64,000 nucleotides of DNA, taken from assembly GCA_902825875.1 (NCBI GenBank), contig CADECP010000003.1, positions 186,001-250,000 on the forward strand, written 5' to 3'. A program made the position numbers and the translations under genes. Source of the DNA: an uncultured Acidobacteriota bacterium (GTDB lineage: Bacteria > Acidobacteriota > Blastocatellia > RBC074). Under the pieces are notes generated by a model that saw nothing but the letters and a program-made list of their open reading frames with translations, was not told where the DNA came from and did no database searches. Shown here piece after piece: positions 46,218-56,361 of this stretch; position 1 is the first letter of the stretch; every line of letters starts with the position of its first letter.

Positions 46218-48224
46218 ATGTTTACCGATCTGTTTATCAAAAAAAATCGGCTGGGATTCCGGCTTGCTTCGACATTACTGCTGATCCTGATTGGCGTCGC
46301 CAACGTGACGGCGTTTCAATCCACTTTTTCCTTGATCGGCAGCGTGCGTAACCAGTCTGGCCAATCCGTCAGCGGGGTACGAGTTTCTGTCATTGATGAA
46401 AACTTTCAGCCTATCTACGCCGCATTTGTTGATACTGGTGGCCGTTTCACTCTAAAAGGGCTACGACAGGGCAAATTTACCGTCCGCATTGAAACCACAG
46501 GTACACCTTATGAAGAATACTCCCAGCCATTAGAGCTACAAACGCTTCGCCGTTTGGGCGGCAATGAAGACATGATTGTGGACATCGTACTTAAGTACAA
46601 AAAAGGCGAAGGGCTGGCTTCACGCAGCGGCTCAGTGTTTGTGCAGGAGGTTCCCAAGGCTGCCCAAAAAGAGATGGAACGCGCCACCAAAGATTTGAAG
46701 AGCAATTATTCCGAATTGGGCATCGCTTCGCTGAAAAAAGCCATAGAAGCCTTTCCCGATTACTTTGCTGCCCTGGAACTTCTTGGCTTGGAGTATTTGA
46801 AAATTGGGCAATACGATCTGGCAATACAGTCATTGACCCGTGCCATAGATGTTAATAAGCGCGCTTCTCGCAGCATGTATGGACTAGGAGTTTCTTTTAT
46901 GAAGCTCAGCCGATTGCCGGAAGCAATTGAGTGGTTCAAGAAATCCGAGCAGATTGACTCGAAAAATCCCAACACCTCCATGATGCTTGGGCTGGCTTAC
47001 GGTAATAGCGGCGACCTTGCCAATTCTGAAGCGGCCTTCAAAAAAGCATTGCAATTAGGTGGCGAAGCGGCAGCAGAAGCGCATTACTATTTGACCGGTT
47101 TGTACAATAAGCAGGAACGATACCGCGAGGCCTGGCAGGAGTTGGAGCTTTTCCTAAAAGAAGCGAAAAACGTAAAAGAGCCTTCACAGATCAAGGCGAT
47201 GATCGCCAGCTTGAAGGAGAAAGAAAAAGCTAAAACCACTCAGACCGCGCCTGTTGCTGGTCCTGCGGCTTCGCCTGACGCCAATCAATCACCGGCCAGT
47301 TCTGCCGCACAGACAGAACCGTCTGAAGCACCAGCTAATCTCCCTGTTGTCGAAACCAAACCTGCGGCCTCAACATTGGCGCCGGTTCCTCCATTGCCTG
47401 CGGAATATGCCGAATTGCTTCGAGAAACCGACGCGAATGGCACTGTGCTGCACAAACACCTGCTTGATTACACTTACAAGCTGAAGAAAATTCATCGCGT
47501 CTTGAACGCCAGTGGGAATTCAGTTCACTCGGAAGAGCAGGTCTTTGAAGCCTACCCCATTCACGGCGAACACGTATTGATTACGCTCAGTCGCAATGGC
47601 GTTCAGTCTCGAACCATTTCAGACGAGCGAAAGCGCGCCGCAAAATTGCTGGAAGAGGCGGAGCTAAAGCGCGGTAGCGATAAAACAGAAGATAAAAACA
47701 ATAATGTGGAACCTGACGGTTATGTGTCTGCCGGAGTAACCGGCGTTTATGCAGGCAAAACCGGTTATGTGTCCATCAACGTTTCGACCATTATGCGTTC
47801 GTGTGAGTTCTTTTCGCCGCGTGTCGAAAAAATCGGCGACCGCGATATGGTTGTGCTCAATTATCGGTACCGCCCCGGAGCCAAGCTGGCCACGAATTAT
47901 GCCTATATCGTTGGATTGGTCGGGACAGTTTGGATTGATCGGGCGGACAAAGTTTTGACTCGACTGGAAGGCTGGCCGGCTTCTGCTGCGGCATTTGATC
48001 TGGTGCAATCCACGGCTCCGCACGACGAAGCCGCGTTGATTTACCAGCAAATTCACCAACCGGATGGAACCTGGGTTCCAAACTTGATTCGTATGAACGC
48101 GGGCGGACGAACCGATTTATTCGACGGATTGAATTGGGACGTGATTTTCGAATTCAGCAATTACCAGCATTTCAATACCCAAGCTGACGACGCCAAGATC
48201 AAAAACCCGATCAAGACGCCTTAA
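46218..48224 (+). CDS. Exported carboxypeptidase-regulatory/TPR protein, long paralogue
   Basis: A 668-residue exported protein. Signal peptide about 1-34. Residues 38-125 are a carboxypeptidase-regulatory-like Ig fold (GSVRNQSGQSVSGVRVSVID and onwards, to ETTGTPYEEY). Residues about 155-320 hold TPR repeats (LGLEYLKIGQYDLAIQSLTR). A Pro/Ala/Thr linker (340-400) leads to a C-terminal domain of about 270 residues that I do not recognise, with YRYRPGAKLATN and RADKVLTRLEGW, somewhat like outer-membrane lipoprotein carrier folds. GGGGGAG precedes the ATG at 46218. The next gene is a shorter paralogue lacking the C-terminal domain. Confidence 0.82.
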   Translation: MFTDLFIKKNRLGFRLASTLLLILIGVANVTAFQSTFSLIGSVRNQSGQSVSGVRVSVIDENFQPIYAAFVDTGGRFTLKGLRQGKFTVRIETTGTPYEEYSQPLELQTLRRLGGNEDMIVDIVLKYKKGEGLASRSGSVFVQEVPKAAQKEMERATKDLKSNYSELGIASLKKAIEAFPDYFAALELLGLEYLKIGQYDLAIQSLTRAIDVNKRASRSMYGLGVSFMKLSRLPEAIEWFKKSEQIDSKNPNTSMMLGLAYGNSGDLANSEAAFKKALQLGGEAAAEAHYYLTGLYNKQERYREAWQELELFLKEAKNVKEPSQIKAMIASLKEKEKAKTTQTAPVAGPAASPDANQSPASSAAQTEPSEAPANLPVVETKPAASTLAPVPPLPAEYAELLRETDANGTVLHKHLLDYTYKLKKIHRVLNASGNSVHSEEQVFEAYPIHGEHVLITLSRNGVQSRTISDERKRAAKLLEEAELKRGSDKTEDKNNNVEPDGYVSAGVTGVYAGKTGYVSINVSTIMRSCEFFSPRVEKIGDRDMVVLNYRYRPGAKLATNYAYIVGLVGTVWIDRADKVLTRLEGWPASAAAFDLVQSTAPHDEAALIYQQIHQPDGTWVPNLIRMNAGGRTDLFDGLNWDVIFEFSNYQHFNTQADDAKIKNPIKTP

Positions 48225-48247
48225 GCTCCCAAATCCGAGGTTGTGCC

Positions 48248-49225
48248 ATGTTTCTTCCTTTCCTTTTGCTGAGCCTGGTTTTCCCGTCGTTCACGTTTCA
48301 AAAGTTCGTCATTCTGGGAACCGTCCGCGACACAGCCGGACGCGCTGTGGCCAATGTGCGAGTGTCGGTTTTTGACGAAAACTTTCAACCCATTCGCACG
48401 CTCTTCGTAGATTCTAGCGGCCAGTTTTTCGTTCGCGGTTTGAGTCCTGGGCGGTATCAGTTCCGCGTCGAAACCACCGGCACGCCTTATCAGGAATACG
48501 ACACAGGCTGGATCGAACTGCAGGGAGTGCGTGTGCGTCCGGGCGGCAGCGAAAATTACCCGCTCGACATTGTGCTGAAATTCAAATCGAACAGAACCTC
48601 CGAACAACGCCATGAAACAGTCTTCGCGCAAACTGTGCCGCAGGCCGCTCGTAACCATTACGAACGCGCCGCAAAAAGTTTTTCCGAAGGACGGTTTGAC
48701 GATGGGCAGGAAGCAATCAATCAGGCGTTGAAACTGTTTCCTGATTATTTCCAGGCGTTGGAACTGCTCGGCAAAGAATTGGTGAAAGCCGGAAAGTATG
48801 AAGAGGGTTTGCCTGTGCTGGCACGCGCATTGAAAGTCAATTCGCGCGCGGCAGCCAGCCATTATGCGCTCGGCGTGGCTTACCTGAAGTTGGGGCAATT
48901 GGATTTGGCCATTGAATCGTTGCAAAAATCCGCCAGCTTCAACCCCATCAACGCCAATGCCCAAATGATGCTCGGTCTGGCTTATCGCCAGCAAAACAAA
49001 TTTACTGAATCCGTCGCCGCTTTCAAAAAAGCGATTCAATTGGGCGGTTCCGCCGCCGCTGAAGCTCATTTTTATCTGGCCGGAATTTACGAAAAACAAA
49101 ACCAATTTGCGCTGGCTGCTACTGAATTAGAGCTTTACCTGAAAGAAGGCAAGGACATTACGTCATCAGAAAGCATCCGCGAGATGATACGCAGTCTGAA
49201 GGAAAAGGCTGCTGCTGGTAAGTGA
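48248..49225 (+). CDS. Exported carboxypeptidase-regulatory/TPR protein, short paralogue
   Basis: A 325-residue exported protein, tandem paralogue of the gene before it. Signal peptide 1-18; then the regulatory Ig-like fold with DENFQPIRTLFVDSSGQFFV and RVETTGTPYQEY, nearly identical to the same places in the upstream protein; then TPR repeats (HYALGVAYLKLGQLDLAIES). It ends right after the TPRs. The two genes are 23 bases apart and probably co-transcribed. An intrinsic terminator follows at 49364. Confidence 0.84.
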   Translation: MFLPFLLLSLVFPSFTFQKFVILGTVRDTAGRAVANVRVSVFDENFQPIRTLFVDSSGQFFVRGLSPGRYQFRVETTGTPYQEYDTGWIELQGVRVRPGGSENYPLDIVLKFKSNRTSEQRHETVFAQTVPQAARNHYERAAKSFSEGRFDDGQEAINQALKLFPDYFQALELLGKELVKAGKYEEGLPVLARALKVNSRAAASHYALGVAYLKLGQLDLAIESLQKSASFNPINANAQMMLGLAYRQQNKFTESVAAFKKAIQLGGSAAAEAHFYLAGIYEKQNQFALAATELELYLKEGKDITSSESIREMIRSLKEKAAAGK

Positions 49226-49363
49226 ATCTGCCAGTCAAAGTTCGACGCTGAACAACTCTTCGGGTTGCAAAGGGCGCGCGGCTTTCGAGTCTTTCACTAG
49301 CACACGCAACAGGTACAATCCCGACTTGACCGAATTCAACTGTAATTCGCCGGGCAAAAAGCA

Positions 49364-49407
49364 TTTTGGGCTGCTCCTCAGATTGAGAAGCAGCCCAAAT
49401 AGTTTTT
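49364..49407. terminator. Intrinsic terminator between convergent genes
   Basis: TTTGGGCTGCT (49364-49374) pairs with AGCAGCCCAAA (49389-49399) over a 14-base loop, followed by TAGTTTTT on the plus strand. On the minus strand a CTTTTT follows the stem. It serves the gene at 48248 and the receptor at 49433. Confidence 0.78.
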
Positions 49408-49432
49408 AGCTTAACTCTTTGCAGAGTAAAGC

Positions 49433-52400
49433 TTAGAACTGGAGACGCATTCCGAGACGGACATCGCGGATACCTTGATATGCGTTCGGGAATTGGTAGT
49501 TGATGTTGCGTGCCGGAGCAGCGCCATTCACCGGATTGACCAGCGTGTTGACATCCCAACCACCTTTGTAGAAATCAGCTTCAGAAATGTTGATGCTGCC
49601 GCTACGATTGAAACCTTGGTCGGCGTTAATTACCGCCGCCTGATTGAACAGGTTGGTGATGTTGGCTTCAAACTTCATCTTGACGCGCTCAGACAAATTA
49701 ACAGTGTGAGCAATCAAGAAATCGGTTTGCGTCAAAGCCGGCGTGCGGCCCAAATCGCCACGTCCGTTGTAAAACACCGGGACGAGGAAACCAACCGTTG
49801 ATGAAAGCGGGGTTCCGCTGTAAGCAATCTGGTTGATCGAGAACAGCGTTTCGCCAGATTTACCGCCCCAAGGCTGCGAATAGTTCAAGAACAGTTTGAA
49901 GGTGTGCGGACGATCGGTCGCCAGCAAACCGTAAACATTCTGTCCTTTGGAATCGAAGTTACCGGTCGAAAGGTCGAATGCACGGCTAACGTTCGGATCG
50001 GAACGGCCATTTTCGTCAGAGTTGGCCAGGCCGCCCCAGTTCCCCCACAGACGGCTGTAGGTATAGGAAGCGTTGTAGTTCAAGCGTCTCAAAATGCCTT
50101 CGCTGAAACGTCCATCCAGGCGGAATTCGATACCGTCGAAATTACGCACAGCTTTCGGCACCAACGGCACGCCAGCGGCAGTAACAAATTTACTGGCATC
50201 CGTTGCGCCAAAGCCTGGGTTGCCAATCGTATAAACTTCGTTCAAATCAGCGTCAAGAACGCCGATGTCTTCGATACCGCGAACCAAACGGCTACGGGTG
50301 TAACGAGCGGACAGGATAACTCCAGTCTTCAGTTCATGTTCGAGAGCGACTGAATACTGACGCGACGACATCGGCTTGATGTCCGGATCAATACCGTCAA
50401 GTTGTCCCTGAGCGTTGATCGGCACAGTGCGGTTGTCTACTTCCAGTACTCTTGGCGTCCCCCCAGCCAAAGCTGCCGGGTTGGCTAAAGAAAGTTTCGA
50501 CAGGTCAGGATCGTTCAAACGATAGTAATGATCGTGCCAGTAATCGCCACCGAAGGAGCCACGAGCCAGTTCATACTTCATTAAATCGTAGTACTGACCG
50601 TAGCTGGCGCTGACTTTCCATTTGCCATCGCCACGAACGTCCCAAGCACCACCAATCAGAGGAGCAATCTTGTCGCCCCAACCGAAGCTGATCGGGTTCG
50701 GAACCTTGTTGCCGTTGACGACTGCGGTATACGGCGGCAGGAATTCGTTTTCGAAGCGGATGCCCGCGTTGATGGTGACGTTTTTCAGCATCTGCCAGGA
50801 ATCCTGAACGTAGTATCCCTGATTGCGGCTGTTGACCACAGCGTTATGGCGAACGCCATCGCGCCAGATGTAATAACCATAGGTACCACGAACGTTTTGC
50901 ACCGTGCTGCGGCTGATAGCTTCGCCCCAAACGATTTCAAAACGCCCTTGGGTGTAGTTGTCAAATACATCATTCTTCAAACGGTTCAAAGCATAACCGC
51001 CTTTGAAGCTGTGACGCTGACCACCAATACTGGTGATGTAGTTGGCGTTCAAATAAACGTTATGACGAGTGGTGATGTCGCGAACAATACCAAAAGTGTT
51101 GGCGACATTCTGGAAACCGCTGGATTGACGGTAAGCAGTCGGAATCGCATCGTACTGAGCCTGTGTCAGCTTGCCTTGAGCCACGATCGAAGGAGCGGCT
51201 CCACCTACGCCAGGCGCGGTCGAAGCATTCCAGATGTACCAGGGAGAAGCGGCCAGACCATAGTTGCCGTTCTTGTCGTTCAGGTATTTGTAGCCAAAAC
51301 GAGCTTCCAAAATCAGGCGCGGCGTGACCGTGTAGGTCGCCGAAGCCGTGTAATTTGAAGCCGGAACATAACCACCGCGAATTGAGAAGTCCGTGCTCGG
51401 CGGAGCAACGCGCGGATCAACACCAGAAAGCTGGCCAGTCTGTTTGACCGGATTCCAGAAGTACGAAGTATTGATTTGCAATTTGGACGTCGGAGCGTAG
51501 TCAACACGGGCAACGCCGCGATGGCTAATAACGCGCTGAGTCGTGGTCTTGGTTCCAACCAGGAAAGGAGTGGTGCGTTCAACGCGCGCCAAATCTCCAG
51601 TGTAACCAGTGAAGAAGTTCAGTCGCTCTTTGATAATCGGCCCGCTGAATGTGTAGCCGGGGAAGAACGTACGATATTCGTCTTCACGTTGACGGAAAAA
51701 CTCATTCTTGGTCACATCAGCAGCCGTGCGCTGCCAGAACCCACGCGGAGCCGAGTTCAGCGCAGCGCCGTTCATTTGCAACCAGGCATCGCCGTGAAAG
51801 TCATTGGAACCGCTTCGGCTGACGACGTTGACCACGCCGCCAAGCGTGCCGCTGTATTCAGCTTCAAAACCGGCGGTCTTGACCTGAACTTCCTGGACGA
51901 ATTCAAAAGGCAGCGAGTCATTGCTGCGCAACGCGCCGCGACGAACGTCGGAAACGTCAACGCCGTCAACGACGAAAGTGTTTTCCGAACCGGAAGCGCC
52001 GTTGATTTGGAAACCGCCGACGCCGAAGTTACCAGATTTCGGTTCCGGGCGAACGCCAGGAGCCACAACCAGCAATGAGTGGAACTGACGGCCTTTCGGA
52101 GTTTTGTCAATGAATTCGGGAACGATGTTCGTGGCAGCTTTGCTCGAAGTCACGTCAATGGCTTCGGAGCTGGCGCTAATTGTGACCGATTCGGTGACAG
52201 CGCCTGCGGCCAGCGAAACGTCAACTCTGGCAGCCTGGCCGAGCACGACGTTCACATCTTCGTTTTTGACAGTTTTGAAACCAGTCTGAGTGACGGTAAC
52301 GGTGTAAATCCCAGATGGGACTTTCGGGAAAAAGTAATTGCCTTCCTTATCGCTAGTCGCTTCAAGCGAACGAACCAGCGTTGCGCCGGAAAGCGTAACT

Positions 52401-52552
52401 TTGGCACCTGGGATGGCAGCGCCAGCAGTATCCTTGACCGTGCCTTGAACGGCGCCCGTATTTTCTTGGGCAAACGCAGAAGAGGTCAGGAGGAGCATGA
52501 CGACGCTAAACAAAGCGGCAAGAACTCTGTTCACAGATGATCTTGATTTCAT
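49433..52552 (-). CDS. Oar-like TonB-dependent receptor with N-terminal carboxypeptidase-regulatory domain
   Basis: Outer-membrane protein of 1039 residues. Signal peptide 1-29 (VLAALFSVVMLLLTSSAFAQ). Residues 32-110 are a CarboxypepD_reg fold (GAVQGTVKDTAGAAIPGAKV). A plug domain follows (FIDKTPKGRQFHSLLVVAPG, GVGGFQINGASGSENTFVVDG, GTLGGVVNVVSRSGSNDFHG). The rest is a 22-strand-type beta barrel ending RDVRLGMRLQF with the terminal aromatic used for barrel insertion. The ligand is unknown; Oar relatives import or export proteins or glycans. GAAGGAG precedes the ATG at 52552. It is convergent with the TPR paralogues, which share its regulatory domain type. Confidence 0.92.
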   Translation of the reverse strand: MKSRSSVNRVLAALFSVVMLLLTSSAFAQENTGAVQGTVKDTAGAAIPGAKVTLSGATLVRSLEATSDKEGNYFFPKVPSGIYTVTVTQTGFKTVKNEDVNVVLGQAARVDVSLAAGAVTESVTISASSEAIDVTSSKAATNIVPEFIDKTPKGRQFHSLLVVAPGVRPEPKSGNFGVGGFQINGASGSENTFVVDGVDVSDVRRGALRSNDSLPFEFVQEVQVKTAGFEAEYSGTLGGVVNVVSRSGSNDFHGDAWLQMNGAALNSAPRGFWQRTAADVTKNEFFRQREDEYRTFFPGYTFSGPIIKERLNFFTGYTGDLARVERTTPFLVGTKTTTQRVISHRGVARVDYAPTSKLQINTSYFWNPVKQTGQLSGVDPRVAPPSTDFSIRGGYVPASNYTASATYTVTPRLILEARFGYKYLNDKNGNYGLAASPWYIWNASTAPGVGGAAPSIVAQGKLTQAQYDAIPTAYRQSSGFQNVANTFGIVRDITTRHNVYLNANYITSIGGQRHSFKGGYALNRLKNDVFDNYTQGRFEIVWGEAISRSTVQNVRGTYGYYIWRDGVRHNAVVNSRNQGYYVQDSWQMLKNVTINAGIRFENEFLPPYTAVVNGNKVPNPISFGWGDKIAPLIGGAWDVRGDGKWKVSASYGQYYDLMKYELARGSFGGDYWHDHYYRLNDPDLSKLSLANPAALAGGTPRVLEVDNRTVPINAQGQLDGIDPDIKPMSSRQYSVALEHELKTGVILSARYTRSRLVRGIEDIGVLDADLNEVYTIGNPGFGATDASKFVTAAGVPLVPKAVRNFDGIEFRLDGRFSEGILRRLNYNASYTYSRLWGNWGGLANSDENGRSDPNVSRAFDLSTGNFDSKGQNVYGLLATDRPHTFKLFLNYSQPWGGKSGETLFSINQIAYSGTPLSSTVGFLVPVFYNGRGDLGRTPALTQTDFLIAHTVNLSERVKMKFEANITNLFNQAAVINADQGFNRSGSINISEADFYKGGWDVNTLVNPVNGAAPARNINYQFPNAYQGIRDVRLGMRLQF

Positions 52553-53221
52553 GGGATTTCTCCTTCGGTTCGGGTTGATTGAGTAAGCGGAAACCTCATT
52601 TGTTGTCGCCGCCCGGATATGTCCACAATTCTGCTTCATCAGGCTCAATAACTTAAATCATTAAGAGCCTAAGCCAATTTCGTAGATGAAATTATGCAAT
52701 TCAGGATTTGAAGACATAGCCTTTTGGAAAATTAAGATGCAAGCAATTTCAATTGTAATCTCGCAATCAGTATTCCAAGAATGCCAATACCCCAATAAAC
52801 ACCATAAACCTTATTCAAAGTTGAATTTACAGATGCTTGAAGTTTGAACAAAAAGCCAATCTTGTTCAAAAAAATGAATTTCCGTGCAGATTCTCGGATT
52901 GAAGATTGTCTAGCCAACAAGATGAGTGATAACGGGAAAGTGAATTTGGAAAGTCTGGCGAGGGAAATGACAAGCGAGGAGCGGGTAAGAGCTTTGTTTA
53001 TCGAATCGGGTCCTCACCGCACGATATTCAAGCTCTCCCCTACTCCTCATCGAGTGAAAAGCCCGAGGGGCACCTCCAAGCTTCCCACACGATCCGTCAA
53101 TAAGTGGCTCTATTGAAATTTTGATGAAATGCAAAAACCGAATCTCACACCCAGTCAAATGTGCGCGAACATTAAGCTTTGTCACGCGGAACTGTCAATA
53201 ATTCAGAGCATGAAATTGAAT
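52553..53221. other. AT-rich intergenic region upstream of the TonB receptor
   Basis: About 670 bases, more AT-rich than the rest of the window from 52640 to 52920. Small open frames exist on both strands (for example a 62-residue frame ending in a hydrophobic helix, 52732-52920 minus), but none has a ribosome site or recognisable product. The receptor promoter should lie here; I could not fix it. Confidence 0.45.
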
Positions 53222-53248
53222 TCAATTGGCTGAATTCAATTGGCTGAG
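53221..53248. repeat. 14-bp tandem duplication at the end of the RNase D-like gene
   Basis: TTCAATTGGCTGAA (53221-53234) is followed by TTCAATTGGCTGAG (53235-53248). It covers the last codons and stop of the gene at 53222, so the C-terminus (LSQLNSAN) is set by this duplication. Confidence 0.75.
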
Positions 53249-54097
53249 TATCTGATCGCCGTAGCGGGTTATCTTGGATTCGCCAAGCCCGTAAATTTCG
53301 CTCAAAGCTTCGATCCGGCGTGGTTTGGCGATTGCCAGATGTTCCAGCGTTTTGTCCTGGCAAATCATGTAAGCCGGAACGTTTTCGCTGGAAGCCAGTC
53401 GGCGTCGCCAATCGCGCAGCTTTTCAACGACGCGGCGCTCTTCGGCGGTCAGTGGTCGCAAATCAATGGTCGGCTCTTTTTTCCTGAACGGTTGAATCCC
53501 ACGATGACGTTCTGCCGCTTCCTCAGAAGGAAGGATTCGCGCGCGATGCAGTTCCTGTTCAAGTCTGCCATTTGACGCCAGACGTTCGGTCAATTCCTGA
53601 AACACCTGCAAAGCGATCTGGGCATCCAGTGCCGCGTAATCCAATTGTTCGCGGCTTAAAGGGCGTTTTCGCCAGTCGCTCAACTGATATGTTTTGTCCA
53701 GCCTCATTCCAAACAAATGATCCGAAACCGACGACAGGCTGAATGATTTCAGCCGCAATGTCCGCCTGGAAAGCCTCAGCGTGTCAACCAAACCGGCGAC
53801 GGCAAATCCGGCTCGTCGCAAAACTCCGTCATCGAATCGCGCGTTGTGAGCCGCCATCATCGCCGTTGGGTCTTCGATCAACCCGCGAGCTTCTTCCAAT
53901 CCGGCGGCCAGCGCATCAACGACGATGACCTCCCCCGTTGGCGAAGCCAGTTGCAACAGGCTCAGCCGGTTTTGTCGCGTTGAAAAATCCATGAAGGTTT
54001 CGGTGTCCAAACCGATGATCGGTTGATTGGCAAAAGCCACCAACGCCGCACGCGCTTCGCCGGAGTCAGTCAGATATTCGTAAGGAAGTGCTCTCAT
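53222..54097 (-). CDS. rnd: RNase D-like 3'-5' exonuclease with HRDC domain
   Basis: A 291-residue DEDD-type ribonuclease. Exo motifs: [13 protein letters not shown] (D,E); [16 protein letters not shown] (D); [16 protein letters not shown] (Y-x3-D), so DEDDy. The middle matches RNase D ([20 protein letters not shown], then [10 protein letters not shown]). Residues about 210-285 form an HRDC domain ([20 protein letters not shown]). RNase D trims tRNA 3' ends. The ATG at 54097 is chosen because the domain begins there ([11 protein letters not shown]); a longer in-frame extension looks non-coding. Confidence 0.9.
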   Translation of the reverse strand: MRALPYEYLTDSGEARAALVAFANQPIIGLDTETFMDFSTRQNRLSLLQLASPTGEVIVVDALAAGLEEARGLIEDPTAMMAAHNARFDDGVLRRAGFAVAGLVDTLRLSRRTLRLKSFSLSSVSDHLFGMRLDKTYQLSDWRKRPLSREQLDYAALDAQIALQVFQELTERLASNGRLEQELHRARILPSEEAAERHRGIQPFRKKEPTIDLRPLTAEERRVVEKLRDWRRRLASSENVPAYMICQDKTLEHLAIAKPRRIEALSEIYGLGESKITRYGDQILSQLNSAN

Positions 54098-54532
54098 TGT
54101 TGAAGGGTCTTTCGTTCGTATCCAGCTTTTCGCGTCGCATCGGCGGCTGGTGTTAACTGCGCGCATACTGACATCCGAGTTTGGTTAAAGCAAGATTCCG
54201 CGATTGAATCTTCACAACGCCAATCTTCGGCTCGATGCTTCAACTCGCGTTTTCCTGTAAGCCCTCAGTGCGCGACAACAAAAATCTGACTCGGCTTCAA
54301 ACCTGTCATTTCACGCCTGTTTTTTCTGCGCGGAAAGCCACTCAACACGCCCATTTGCACGCTTACTCTCGAACTTACGATTTCAGCCAGAAGTAGTACC
54401 CGGTGAAGACCTGAATGCTTCGGCGGCATAAATCGCCGCTGGAACCAAGACCAAACAGACGAAACACGAAATATGCGTCACCCCAAAAATGACGCTCACG
54501 GAGAAGTCTCAGTAACGTTATGGGAGGAAAAA
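54098..54532. other. Divergent intergenic region
   Basis: About 435 bases between the divergent RNase D and zinc-peptidase genes. No gene seen. A small stem CGGCG/CGCCG lies near 54425-54445. Promoters of both genes should be here, but no hexamer pair stands out. Confidence 0.45.
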
Positions 54533-55378
54533 ATGATCAGACACGCCAGTATGAATTTCGTCGGACGCTTTTCACTATTTGCGTTGGTAATCGTCTGCAC
54601 GTTGTGCGCTCGATTGTCAGCCAACGGAAACAACGCATCGCGTTACCAAAACGGAGTCAGAAACAGCCCAGACCGTCCGCTAAATCCAAAGCAGCTTTCC
54701 AGTCTGCTGGAAAATCTTCGCCAAAAATCAGGTTTCCGGGAAATGCACTTTGATCCGCAAGGATTTTTGCGGCTTGGCGACAGGTCGAAAATTGATGGCG
54801 GTTCAGCCGCCGCCAGAGAGTTATTGATTGCCGCAGTAGATCGCGCCAAAGCCATTGATCTGGAAAATCACAACCGGACTTCGCAAATTGCTTTTGCCAG
54901 ATTGGCAATGCCTGTTTCGTTCACCAGCCGTGAAAGCGGCGCTCAGGTCGAGGTTTATCCGGTTCAAATTGATTTCAGCGACTTCGCGCATCTGCGCGGA
55001 GATAAAAAAGCGATTGAAGCTTTCGACATTGGCTTTGTCGTCTTGCACGAACTTGGGCATGCGGCTCTGGGTTTGCGCGATGCGCTGGTCAACGGCCAGG
55101 AACCGGGCGAGTGCGAAGAATTCATCAACCAAATCCGCCGCGAGCTTGGAGTTCCTGAACGGCAAAGTTACGCCGCGCATACTTTTACTCGAAGAAATCT
55201 CCATTCGCAGCCGCCTTCACGCCAGGCTGAATTGCTCTTTATCAATTCGCTTGTCGGCGGCAACAAGAACAAATCGTTTAGTTTGAATTGGGACGCCGGG
55301 CAGGTCGGCGCAGTCAGACCGGGCGAATACAAACCGCAAACCATTCCGCAACGCCAACAAGCTTCATTGGCGCCTTGA
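54533..55378 (+). CDS. Exported zinc-metallopeptidase-like protein (HELGH)
   Basis: A 281-residue protein with a signal sequence (FSLFALVIVCTLCARLSANG). The zinc motif HExxH is at 172-176 (FVVLHELGHAALGLRDA), in a predicted helix. The rest does not match a family I know. The ATG at 54533 has GGGAGG at good spacing and is preferred over an earlier in-frame start. It probably acts outside the cytoplasm; substrate unknown. It ends 3 bases before the convergent methyltransferase. Confidence 0.78.
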   Translation: MIRHASMNFVGRFSLFALVIVCTLCARLSANGNNASRYQNGVRNSPDRPLNPKQLSSLLENLRQKSGFREMHFDPQGFLRLGDRSKIDGGSAAARELLIAAVDRAKAIDLENHNRTSQIAFARLAMPVSFTSRESGAQVEVYPVQIDFSDFAHLRGDKKAIEAFDIGFVVLHELGHAALGLRDALVNGQEPGECEEFINQIRRELGVPERQSYAAHTFTRRNLHSQPPSRQAELLFINSLVGGNKNKSFSLNWDAGQVGAVRPGEYKPQTIPQRQQASLAP

Positions 55379-55380
55379 AC

Positions 55381-56361
55381 TCATTTTCGCCGGGCGTAAA
55401 GCCGCATCACGTCGCCGAAATTCAGTCGGATTGTGCGGTCGTCGAAATTGAATTGGCGACTGATCGCGGAAAGAGCGCGCGCAGTCGGTTGGTGATACCG
55501 ACCTATACGGCTAATCAGCAAGCGCGCGCTCATCGCTTTGCCTGCGTTGCGGAGTTCGACGATCTCAAAACCAGTCTCTTCGCAAAGCCGTCGGATGGTT
55601 TGAGGCGTGAAAAAGAAAATGTGATCGGGAATGAATTGTCGCCAGCGCGCTCCGAGCAATCGAAACCAGACATTGGCGATATTTGGAGTTTCAATCGCCA
55701 GCCAGCCTCCGGGTTTTAGAACGCGATGCAGTTCAGTCAGTTCAGCGCGAGGGCTGGGGAAATGTTCAATGACGTGATAAAGCGCCGCGACATCGAAACT
55801 CGCATCAGCAAGCTTTTCACCGGCAATTTGGGCATCGGCCAGCGCGCCGTTGAAACATTGCACGCCGCGTTCACGGGCGGTTCGACTGCTGATTGCGTCA
55901 GCTTCGACGCCGAACGTGTCAAATGAATCTTTCGCCGCCAACAGCATTTCGCCGGTCGAACAGCCTATTTCCAGCAATCGCCCGCCGCCGACAAACCGCT
56001 TCAAATCGCCGAGCCGTTCGCGCGCCATCAATTCGCGCCAGGGTTGTTCGCTTTGCTCAACGTGCGGTTCAACCAACGCGAGCTCCTTCGCTCGCTCAGA
56101 CAGCCGAACCATTTCCGCCGCAACCTGTTCACTGGCAATGGTGGGACAATTTCCCAAATTGTCCCACGCTGCTTCTTTACGATCTCTTGAACCGACAACA
56201 ACATAAACCAGTTGGCAGTTGCGGCAGCGCACCAAAGGCCCATCCAGTCGGTTGGTCGAAAGAACAAACTCGGCGTCGGTTGCGCCGCACAAATCGCATG
56301 CCTGAGGCGTGGAGATTGAAAATGGTAAGTTGGAATTCAAAACGTCAGCGCCTCGATTCAA
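55381..56361 (-). CDS. Class I SAM-dependent methyltransferase with N-terminal zinc ribbon
   Basis: A 326-residue methyltransferase. An N-terminal zinc ribbon (CDLCG, then CRNCQ) precedes the SAM fold: motif [15 protein letters not shown], a FGVEAD acidic loop, and the post-motif [10 protein letters not shown] and [17 protein letters not shown]. This ribbon-plus-methyltransferase type is common in polysaccharide clusters. It starts with TTG and overlaps the end of the glycosyltransferase gene by 17 bases; a second TTG eight codons later is possible. With the glycosyltransferase it probably modifies a surface glycan (inference). Confidence 0.86.
   Translation of the reverse strand: MNRGADVLNSNLPFSISTPQACDLCGATDAEFVLSTNRLDGPLVRCRNCQLVYVVVGSRDRKEAAWDNLGNCPTIASEQVAAEMVRLSERAKELALVEPHVEQSEQPWRELMARERLGDLKRFVGGGRLLEIGCSTGEMLLAAKDSFDTFGVEADAISSRTARERGVQCFNGALADAQIAGEKLADASFDVAALYHVIEHFPSPRAELTELHRVLKPGGWLAIETPNIANVWFRLLGARWRQFIPDHIFFFTPQTIRRLCEETGFEIVELRNAGKAMSARLLISRIGRYHQPTARALSAISRQFNFDDRTIRLNFGDVMRLYARRK

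Noticed and set aside
52732-53185. Three small open frames in the AT-rich region upstream of the TonB receptor
   Set aside because: No ribosome site or recognisable family; one has a hydrophobic stretch, but this is common by chance in AT-rich DNA.
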